A DNA stretch of 28,134 nt from JBNJGT01 sp964473285 (GTDB lineage: Archaea > Nanobdellota > Nanobdellia > Woesearchaeales > JACJVW01), in assembly GCA_964473285.1 (NCBI GenBank), contig CAYYOI010000020.1, positions 1 through 28,134 on the forward strand. The letters are read 5' to 3'. The notes beneath the pieces are model-generated. The model was not told where the DNA came from and did no database searches. It saw nothing but the letters and a program-made list of their open reading frames with translations. The position numbers were made by a program, and so were the translations under genes. Of this stretch, positions 22,641 through 28,134 are shown piece by piece (position 1 is the stretch's first letter; the number at the start of each line of letters is the position of its first letter).

Positions 22641-24854
22641 ATGGTTTTAAAGAATCTATTTTCGAAAAAAAGTGATATCGATTCTTTAAAGCAAAAATTC
22701 TCATCTGTTTCTTCGAAGGATTCTTCACAGGGTGCTCAGGCTTCGTCTCCTCAACAGGCTTCTCAAGCTCAACAACAATCCCCTCAAGAACCACAACAAT
22801 CCCCTCAACCTTCTCAGGGTGAAACTACTCAGCAACCTCATCAAGCTCAGCAACCAGGGCCAATCTCTGAACCATCGCAAGAGGCATCGGAGGCTTCTCA
22901 GGACTTTACAGTTGAAGAGACTGATTCTGAGATTGAACAGGTAATACTGGGAGAGGATAAGCCGGAAGAGGCTCCGAAAAAAGAAGAACAAAAGAAAAAT
23001 ATTGCCAAGTACCTTGAGGATGTCAAGAATCATTATGAGGATGCAAAACTCCTGAACCTGGTTATTGAGCAGGTAAAAGAACTTATTGAGATCGATAATA
23101 ACCTGAATCAAAAGATAGGTGATGTGGAAAAAAGCCTTTCAAACGAGATACAGGAGCGTGAGAAGGTCCAAAAAGAGAATGAAAAGCTCAACATGAAAAT
23201 TAAGGAGCTTGAAAAGAACATGAGCAAGTTTTTAGGGCTCTATGAGCTTGTGACTAATAAGTTCAATCCTTTTGTTGAATCTGGTGGTGATCCTGCACAG
23301 GCTCCTGCTGCTCCACAAGCTGCTCCACAATCTGCACCACAGGCTGCACCACAAGCACCACAACCTGCTGCAGAAACTACTCCCCAGGCCGCTCCCCAGG
23401 CTGCGCCTAAATCTCCTTTTGATATCCTTACAGACGATGGGGAAGAAGAGCAGGAAGAAGAAAAGGATGACAGTACTTCTTATGCGCAAAGCCTTTTTCG
23501 GAAGTTGAAAGTGGAGAGGGAACAAGGGAAAACTCCTTCTCAGGAGAATGGTTCACAAGCTCAACAACCAAAATCTGGACAAGTATCTCAACAAGTACCA
23601 GAAGCTCAGCAGGTTCCATCGCAAGGACAACAAGGAGCATCACAACAACCTGGACAGGGTCAACCACAGCAAGCACAACCACAAGGTCAACCGCAGGCGC
23701 AACCAGAACAGCAAGTTCCTCCACAACAGCAGGCATATCAACAAGTATCATCACAGGCTGCTCAGCAGCAAGGTCCACAGCCGCAAGCTCAGCAAGCTCC
23801 ACAGCAAGCTCAGCAGGTTCCATCGCAAGGACAACAAGGAGCATCACAACAACCTGGACANNNNNNNNNNNNNNNNNNNNNNNNNNNNNNNNNNNNNNNN
23901 NNNNNNNNNNNNNNNNNNNNNNNNNNNNNNNNNNNNNNNNNNNNNNNNNNNNNNNNNNNNCCTCCACAACAGCAGGCATATCAACAAGAATCATCACAGG
24001 TTGCTCAGCAGCAAGGTCCACAGCCGCAAGCTCAGCAAGCTCCACAGCCTCAGACTCCACAGCAAGGTCCACAGCAAGGTCCACAGCAAGCTCAACAGGT
24101 TCCACCGCAAGGACAACAAGGAGCACCACAACAATCTGGACAAGTTCAACCACAAGGGGCGCCGGTTCCTCCACAACAACCACAAGGTCAACCGCAGGCG
24201 CAACCAGAACAGCAAGTTCCTCCACAACAGCAGGCATATCAACAAGAATCATCACAGGTTGCTCAGCAGCAAGCTCCACAGCAAGCTCAACAGGTTCCAC
24301 CGCAAGGACAACAAGGAGCATCACAACAACCTGGACAGGGTCAACCACAGCAAGCACAACCACAAGGTCAACCGCAGGCGCAACCAGAACAGCAAGTTCC
24401 TCCACAACAGCAGGCATATCAACAAGTATCATCACAGGCTGCTCAGCAGCAAGGTCCACAGCCGCAAGCTCAGCAAGCTCCACAGCCTCAGGCTCCACAG
24501 CAAGGTCCACAGCAAGCTCAGCAGGGGGATCAGAATAATCAGGAAGAGCCAGTGTACAAGACAATGCCTGCGCCGGAAGAATTAACTCCAAGAAAAGAGA
24601 CTAAGATATTGCCTGAACATCAGCATTTCAGGTTGAATAACGGGCAGAGTATCCAAAGCTTAAGCCAGTTACTGCAGTTTTTCCAGGAGAGTTCTGATGA
24701 AGAGTTCTCTGAATATGTGACGCATTACAAGAATGATTTTGCTGCGTGGATATATCATACTTTCCATAATGAGTCTCTTTCACAACAGCTTGCACAGGCG
24801 TCCAACAGGCAGGAAATGATACAAGTACTTTCTTTGTATATAGAAAACCATTGA
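22641..24854 (+). CDS. ArlC/D/E-like archaellum protein interrupted by a giant Gln/Pro repeat array
   Basis: Predicted cytoplasmic archaellum switch-complex protein, the ArlC/D/E group that links chemotaxis to the motor. After a Gln/Pro/Ser-rich start (about 30-90) comes a charged coiled coil (about 120-195) that ends in the ArlC-type signature MSKFLGLYELVTNKFNPFVE (about 195-214). The C-terminal 85 residues carry the ArlD/E-type domain (HFRLNNGQSIQSLSQLLQFF, then HYKNDFAAWIYHTFHNESL). Between them lie an Ala/Pro/Gln stretch and roughly 300 residues of near-identical Gln/Pro repeats, with a 100-N gap at 23861-23960, so true length is unknown. I start at the second ATG, 22641, because GGGGGGT then has a 4-bp spacing; 22638 is also possible. 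Such a repeat linker is unusual for this family and could make the protein much longer. Confidence 0.8.
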   Translation: MVLKNLFSKKSDIDSLKQKFSSVSSKDSSQGAQASSPQQASQAQQQSPQEPQQSPQPSQGETTQQPHQAQQPGPISEPSQEASEASQDFTVEETDSEIEQVILGEDKPEEAPKKEEQKKNIAKYLEDVKNHYEDAKLLNLVIEQVKELIEIDNNLNQKIGDVEKSLSNEIQEREKVQKENEKLNMKIKELEKNMSKFLGLYELVTNKFNPFVESGGDPAQAPAAPQAAPQSAPQAAPQAPQPAAETTPQAAPQAAPKSPFDILTDDGEEEQEEEKDDSTSYAQSLFRKLKVEREQGKTPSQENGSQAQQPKSGQVSQQVPEAQQVPSQGQQGASQQPGQGQPQQAQPQGQPQAQPEQQVPPQQQAYQQVSSQAAQQQGPQPQAQQAPQQAQQVPSQGQQGASQQPGXXXXXXXXXXXXXXXXXXXXXXXXXXXXXXXXXXPPQQQAYQQESSQVAQQQGPQPQAQQAPQPQTPQQGPQQGPQQAQQVPPQGQQGAPQQSGQVQPQGAPVPPQQPQGQPQAQPEQQVPPQQQAYQQESSQVAQQQAPQQAQQVPPQGQQGASQQPGQGQPQQAQPQGQPQAQPEQQVPPQQQAYQQVSSQAAQQQGPQPQAQQAPQPQAPQQGPQQAQQGDQNNQEEPVYKTMPAPEELTPRKETKILPEHQHFRLNNGQSIQSLSQLLQFFQESSDEEFSEYVTHYKNDFAAWIYHTFHNESLSQQLAQASNRQEMIQVLSLYIENH
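23604..24531 (+). repeat. Tandem Gln/Pro-coding repeats
   Basis: Long units, nearly identical at DNA level, built of CAA/CAG/CCA/CCT codons. The landmark CAGGTTCC(A/C)(T/C)CGCAAGG occurs at 23610, 23814, 24096 and 24291, giving steps of 204, about 282 (through the N gap) and 195 bp; the last unit is the longest to the end. Unit sub-blocks (PPQQQAYQQ, QGQQGASQQPG, GPQPQAQQAP) are shuffled and partly lost between copies. Identity at base level implies recent unequal recombination or slippage. Confidence 0.88.
23861..23960. other. 100-N assembly gap within the repeats
   Basis: Exactly 100 N lie inside the repeat array, a size typical of a scaffolding placeholder. The reading frame continues across it. 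By comparison with copies 1 and 4, the same interval between TGGACA and CCTCCACAACAG is 61 bp, so a single ordinary unit would need 61 plus a multiple of three bases. The true number of repeats is unknown. Confidence 0.95.
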
Positions 24855-24855
24855 T

Positions 24856-25416
24856 TCACTGGTAGAAGGATAATGTGCGGCAGACTTTTCTGACGGTCTC
24901 TTCAAGGGTTTCCATGCCCAGGTCATCTGAGGTTATGGGTGCCTGCAGTGTGCCTCCGTAATGGCTGTTGTCTCCGACTATCATCATGCCGTGTATGAGC
25001 ATCCAGTTGTGTATTGCATGGATTGTTGTCTCTTGTCCGCCGTTTCTGCTTGCTCCTATCGCGATTGCTGCGCCTATCTTGTCCTGAAGTTTCATGCCGT
25101 GGCGTCTTAGAGGACGGGTGCAATCAAAGAGTGCTTTTAGCTGGGCTGATACGTTACCAAAGTATACTGGAGAGGTTATTATTATTGAGCGGGCATCCTG
25201 GAGTTTCTTGTTGATCTGATTCACTGTTTCGTCTGTGCAGGCATGTGCTGTGTGGCAATGGTCGCAGTCAGTGCATGGTTTTGTCTGGGTTTCAGAAAGG
25301 CTTATCTGGTCTGTGAACTTGAAGCCTTCCTGCAATGCTATCTCTTTCATGCGTTCGACTGCTTTGTCGTTGTTCCTTCTTTTTGGGCTTCCGGCAATGA
25401 AAAGTATGTCACTCAT
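24856..25416 (-). CDS. Iron-sulfur flavoprotein (Isf-like FMN reductase family)
   Basis: Predicted cytoplasmic redox enzyme of the flavodoxin-like NADPH-dependent FMN reductase group. The 186-aa protein opens with ILFIAGSPKRRNNDKAVERM, the FMN phosphate-binding loop, followed by the Cys motif CTDCDHCHTAHAC at about residues 48-60 (C-x2-C-x2-C-x4-C), the compact cluster motif of archaeal Isf. ITSPVYFGNVSAQLKALFDC and GAAIAIGASRNGGQETT complete the flavin pocket. Electron donors and acceptors cannot be told from sequence; defence against oxygen or general electron transfer are known roles of the family. Its start overlaps the PfkB kinase end by 8 bp, so they are co-transcribed. It converges on the archaellum gene with 1 bp between stops. 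Confidence 0.85.
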   Translation of the reverse strand: MSDILFIAGSPKRRNNDKAVERMKEIALQEGFKFTDQISLSETQTKPCTDCDHCHTAHACTDETVNQINKKLQDARSIIITSPVYFGNVSAQLKALFDCTRPLRRHGMKLQDKIGAAIAIGASRNGGQETTIHAIHNWMLIHGMMIVGDNSHYGGTLQAPITSDDLGMETLEETVRKVCRTLSFYQ

Positions 25417-26353
25417 ATTTTTTCCTCCTTACTTTTGTCTTTATGAGTTTTCGTTTGATGAGGCCTTTTTTTGCTCCGATGTGCTTTATTACGGATGCGG
25501 AGTTCTCCACTCCTAAAGAAAGGCCATAGGACAGGTCTTTTTTGATGAGGCCGTATATGACTGATGCTGCAAATGCGTCGCCTGCGCCTGTTGTGTCTAC
25601 GGGCCTTACTTTTTTTGAGGGGGCTGTGTAGATGTAGTTATCATCCATTGCCTGGGCTTTGTCTTTTCCGTCTGTGATGACTGTAATCTGTGGTCCTAGT
25701 TTTCTGAGAAGGGCCAGGCTTTGTTCCATGTCATTGGTTGCTGTAAGGTCGTAAGCTTCTTCGCGGTTGAGGATGAGGACGTCGGTGTTCTTAAGGATCA
25801 CTGAGAGGTCTTGTTTTGTGAGATAAGAGCTTGGGTTGAATGCTGTCTTTATGCCTTGCTTCTTTGCTTTCTTGAATAGTTTTTGGAGGGTTTTGAGGCT
25901 TTCGCCGGTAAGGGAGGAGCTGTAGAGCCATCTTGTATCAAGAGGGGGGATGTCTCTTGGCTTGAGGTTTTTGCATATGCCTTTGTGGGTAAGGATGACG
26001 CGGTCTTTTTGTTCGTTGTCAAGGATTATAGAGAGGGGTGAGGGGCCTTTAGCCTGTTTTACAAGAGGGGTTATATTGTATCTTTCAAGTTCTGAAAGGA
26101 TTCGCTGGGAGTTGTAGCCGTTACCTATCTTACCAATGTAGGCAGTCTTGAGACCAAGGTTTGCGAATGCTGCGGCTGTATTTGTGCCGCCTCCGCCAAT
26201 CTCGTAGGTGAGTTCTTCCATGAGGATCTTGCTTCCTGTCCTGAATGCAAGAAGGTCTGTCTCTCCGCGTTCATCGAATATCTTGATGAGCTGGCTTTGG
26301 CTTCTTGCAAACATGTCGACTGTTGCTGATCCAAGGGTCATGACATCATACAT
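25409..26353 (-). CDS. PfkB-family carbohydrate/nucleoside kinase
   Basis: ATP-dependent sugar or nucleoside kinase of the ribokinase family, 314 aa. The N-terminal substrate-lid motif GGGGTNTAAAFANLGLKTAY (around 52-71) and the C-terminal active-site motif PVDTTGAGDAFAASVIYG (around 246-263, with the catalytic Asp of GAGD) are both complete. The substrate cannot be read from these motifs. It is transcribed from a leaderless promoter and overlaps the downstream flavoprotein by 8 bp. The two together suggest a small metabolic operon, but no shared pathway is evident. Ribokinase or a nucleoside kinase fits best by length and motif style; this is a family-level call. Confidence 0.88.
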   Translation of the reverse strand: MYDVMTLGSATVDMFARSQSQLIKIFDERGETDLLAFRTGSKILMEELTYEIGGGGTNTAAAFANLGLKTAYIGKIGNGYNSQRILSELERYNITPLVKQAKGPSPLSIILDNEQKDRVILTHKGICKNLKPRDIPPLDTRWLYSSSLTGESLKTLQKLFKKAKKQGIKTAFNPSSYLTKQDLSVILKNTDVLILNREEAYDLTATNDMEQSLALLRKLGPQITVITDGKDKAQAMDDNYIYTAPSKKVRPVDTTGAGDAFAASVIYGLIKKDLSYGLSLGVENSASVIKHIGAKKGLIKRKLIKTKVRRKKYE

Positions 26354-26375
26354 GGGATTTCTTAGGGGTTTTCCC

Positions 26376-26384
26376 TATTTAAAA
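26376..26384 (-). promoter_or_regulatory. TATA-like element of the PfkB kinase
   Basis: TTTTAAATA on the minus strand is centred about 27 bp upstream of the ATG at 26353, so the transcript would be leaderless. It lies in the 41-bp gap after the beta-helix gene. Confidence 0.6.
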
Positions 26385-26394
26385 CTGTCGCAGA

Positions 26395-27339
26395 TCATCT
26401 GCGCATCCTGAAGAAGATCAGGACCAGAAGGATAAGGACTATTGAGAGTGATATGTATGTTTTTGTATGGGTTGTTTCTTCTTGTATCTCTATTGATTGG
26501 TTTGTCTCTGTTATCTTGTAGGATGAGAGTCTTTTTGTTATCGCTGTCTGGAAAAGCCTGCGGCAGTTGTCGGGGATTGATTTAGGGATGGAATAGGTTA
26601 TTGCTTTGTGGTATTCCCAGGATATAAGGGGGTCTGGGTCAAGGATTATGGGGTCATCGTGGAATATTATGCTGCTTGCGTGTTCTGCTGCGCATTTAGG
26701 GATCTCTTCGAATACCTGGAGGTCTTTTCCTGAGGTCTTGATTGTAACTTTAGTTGTGTTGTCAGTGATTGTATAGGTCTTCTGGATTGTTATGTTCAGA
26801 TCCCTGGTGTCATTGATGATCCTTTCTGCCAGGTCCTGGGAGATGTTTGTCTTGCTTATTATGTCAAGCATCATCTCTTTTACTACTTCGTTGTCAAAGC
26901 TGATCGCTGTGGTTTGGTTCTCATTTTCTCCAGGCATCTCGGGCTCTTTTATGGGAGAGATGGAGCGAATCTCATCTTCATTGCCTCTGAATGTGACTTC
27001 ATCTGTCTCAAGGGCGGAGTTTTCAAGGGCTACTCCTATCTTGTTATCCTGGATTGTGGAGTTCTTTATGGTGATGTTTGCGTTGGTGCTGAGGATGCCG
27101 TATTCACAGCCTTTGATAAAGCAGTTCTTGATTGTTATATTTGATCCTGTCCTTATCCCTGATGCTAGTTTGCTTTTGCAGGTAAGCATGCTGTTGTTGC
27201 AGTCGAGGTCTGCCATGACTTCAAGGGAAGTGATATTGTAATTTCCTTTGCAAAGGACTGTATCTTCTGTCACTTTATTAGTAAGAGGTGAGCAGGCAAG
27301 GGCGGTTGCGGCAAGCATTATGAAAAGGATGTATCTCAT
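26395..27339 (-). CDS. Surface-anchored right-handed beta-helix protein
   Basis: Secreted 314-aa protein, name not known. After a signal peptide (MRYILFIMLAATALAC), residues about 32-125 form short repeated strands (SNITIKNCFIKGCEYGI, ANITIKNSTIQDNKIGVAL) of the parallel beta-helix type seen in NosD/pectate-lyase-like surface proteins. Residues about 145-290 are a different, mixed domain with several sequons and a Cys pair. A C-terminal membrane span (ISLSIVLILLVLIFFRM) with a basic end anchors it outside. No catalytic residues are evident; binding of carbohydrate is typical for the fold but not shown here. Its start overlaps the upstream pilin-like gene by 4 bp, which suggests the two work together at the cell surface. 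Confidence 0.75.
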   Translation of the reverse strand: MRYILFIMLAATALACSPLTNKVTEDTVLCKGNYNITSLEVMADLDCNNSMLTCKSKLASGIRTGSNITIKNCFIKGCEYGILSTNANITIKNSTIQDNKIGVALENSALETDEVTFRGNEDEIRSISPIKEPEMPGENENQTTAISFDNEVVKEMMLDIISKTNISQDLAERIINDTRDLNITIQKTYTITDNTTKVTIKTSGKDLQVFEEIPKCAAEHASSIIFHDDPIILDPDPLISWEYHKAITYSIPKSIPDNCRRLFQTAITKRLSSYKITETNQSIEIQEETTHTKTYISLSIVLILLVLIFFRMRR

Positions 27340-28034
27340 TTGGCAAACCTCACCATATATGGCTGTTGCTGGACTATTGAGCCTGGGTCTTCAAGAAGGT
27401 AGATAAGCTTGTCTTCGAATGGTGTTATTGTCACGTCGCATTCCAGGTTGTCCAGTTCTGTCAAGTGGATATCTTCGCGTAGTATAATCTGTTCCATTGC
27501 ATCCAGAAGGTAGGGGATGCGTATGTTGTCCTTAATAGTCTTGAATGAGTTGATGGTTATCATCTTTGAGGCCTTGGTTGCGGTGATTTTGTAGTCAAGC
27601 AATATTTGGAGGTTTTGTTCGTTGATGATGACTTTTGCTTTAGGTTCTTCTGATTGTATCTCAATTCCGTTCTTGGTGAATGCTTCAAAATCGTGAAGGC
27701 ATGTATGGATGTTGTCTTCAATCGCTTCTTCAAGTTGATTCCTCATGATCTCTTGTGATGGCGCGGATTGGTAAAGGTTTGTTTTGCTGTCTTGTGCTGT
27801 GTTAACCGGGTTTGGAAGACCTGTATAGAACATTCCCTGGATGCCTATCCTGTAGAGGGCGTCGTCTGCTGTAGTCCTGACGCAGTCAGTGACGTATCCT
27901 CTTATTGCTTCTCTTGAGAATGTGAATGGGTTGTAGTCTGTGCCAAAACCCTGGGCTGCTATGAATAGTATGATCAATACACCAACAAGAAGGATGATTC
28001 CAAGGATAAGAAAAATTGTTATCTGCCCTCTCAT
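27336..28034 (-). CDS. Pilin-like protein with RGQ-type leader
   Basis: A 232-aa protein beginning MRGQITIFLILGIILLVGVL, a short basic leader followed directly by a hydrophobic helix. This RGQ-x-x-I/L-F style recurs in uncharacterised pilin-like proteins of DPANN archaea, and cleavage could follow the Gly. The remaining 200 residues are a soluble domain with two Cys (around residues 51 and 112) and no match I can name. It is first in a two-gene operon with the beta-helix protein (4-bp overlap), has its own leaderless promoter, and lies beside the right-end repeat. A type IV pilin subunit or pilin-like anchor is the best reading, but a simple N-anchored protein remains possible. Confidence 0.65.
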   Translation of the reverse strand: MRGQITIFLILGIILLVGVLIILFIAAQGFGTDYNPFTFSREAIRGYVTDCVRTTADDALYRIGIQGMFYTGLPNPVNTAQDSKTNLYQSAPSQEIMRNQLEEAIEDNIHTCLHDFEAFTKNGIEIQSEEPKAKVIINEQNLQILLDYKITATKASKMITINSFKTIKDNIRIPYLLDAMEQIILREDIHLTELDNLECDVTITPFEDKLIYLLEDPGSIVQQQPYMVRFAK

Positions 28035-28057
28035 TTTTGCATTTATGGGCTTTGGAG

Positions 28058-28066
28058 TTTTTAATA
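28058..28066 (-). promoter_or_regulatory. TATA-like element of the pilin-like gene
   Basis: TATTAAAAA on the minus strand is centred about 28 bp before the ATG at 28034, predicting a leaderless transcript. The inner edge of the terminal repeat lies about 15-20 bp further upstream, as at the left end. Confidence 0.6.
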
Positions 28067-28081
28067 GTTTTGGGTTATTCA

Positions 28082-28134
28082 GAGTTTTTCTAAAAAATCT
28101 GCTTTAGGCTTCCAGCCTAAGGAAAGTTAGCAAA
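28082..28134 (-). repeat. 53-bp terminal inverted repeat, right copy
   Basis: Exact reverse complement of bases 1-53, running to the last base of the window. The internal hairpin and T6 run therefore read leftwards here, toward the pilin-like gene, in the same orientation relative to the downstream gene as at the left end. Confidence 0.9.

Noticed and set aside
23604..24531. CRISPR array
   Set aside because: Repeats are long, coding, in frame and without unique spacers of even length; no cas genes are present.
23428..24591. Long antisense ORF (387 codons) across the Gln/Pro repeats
   Set aside because: It is the reverse reading of CAA/CAG/CCA codons, giving repetitive Leu/Val/Ala text with no domain, and it crosses the N gap. 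The sense frame carries recognisable ArlC and ArlD/E domains.
1..28134. Borg-like or viral linear element on account of the terminal repeats
   Set aside because: The repeats are only 53 bp, and the content includes core chromosomal genes (nop5-flpA, thyA) without viral or replication genes. It is kept only as an alternative reading.

Overview
The window is archaeal. It opens with an overlapping Nop5/fibrillarin pair and carries an archaeal-type thymidylate synthase, a TrmB-family regulator, an XPD/Rad3-type Fe-S helicase and an archaellin. Many start codons sit about 25-28 bp after an A/T-rich TATA element, as expected for leaderless archaeal transcripts. Gene style (many anchored surface proteins of unknown family, RGQ-type pilin-like leader, DUF6159 membrane protein) suggests a DPANN-type archaeon such as a woesearchaeote; that placement is inference. 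I recognise no tRNA, rRNA or CRISPR array.

Layout: 1-53 is a 53-bp repeat found again, inverted, at 28082-28134. 99-1603 is the box C/D RNP pair (nop5-flpA, +). 1573-2871 (-) is thyA with accessory domains; 2992-3723 (+) is a TrmB regulator. 3724-4985 is an AT-rich accessory stretch with a lone HNH nuclease and a structured intergenic region. 4986-5285 (+) is a small anchored protein. 5260-9617 (-) is a three-gene surface-protein operon. 9705-13072 (-) is the most interesting block: a winged-helix regulator, an HxsD-like protein, a second small HxsD-like protein, an HxsB-like radical SAM/SPASM enzyme, a DUF6159 membrane protein and a small Cys/His-bearing secreted protein resembling an HxsA-type substrate. 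13215-15032 (+) is the XPD-like helicase. 15239-21602 (+) is a second surface operon led by its own regulator. 21703-24854 (+) holds archaellin and an ArlC/D/E-like protein interrupted by a very long Gln/Pro repeat array with a 100-N assembly gap. 24856-26353 (-) is an Fe-S flavoprotein plus a PfkB kinase. 26395-28034 (-) is a beta-helix surface protein plus a pilin-like protein.

Working together: the 9705-13072 genes look like one peptide-modification system, with regulator, accessory proteins, maturase, membrane partner and substrate. The substrate and membrane protein also have their own predicted promoters. The two surface operons encode proteins with a signal peptide, a long ectodomain, one membrane span and in some cases a charged or coiled cytoplasmic tail, so they probably form part of the cell envelope beside the archaellum. 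The archaellin and its upstream neighbour share a Ca-binding-like DxDGD module, which links the second surface operon to the archaellum genes.
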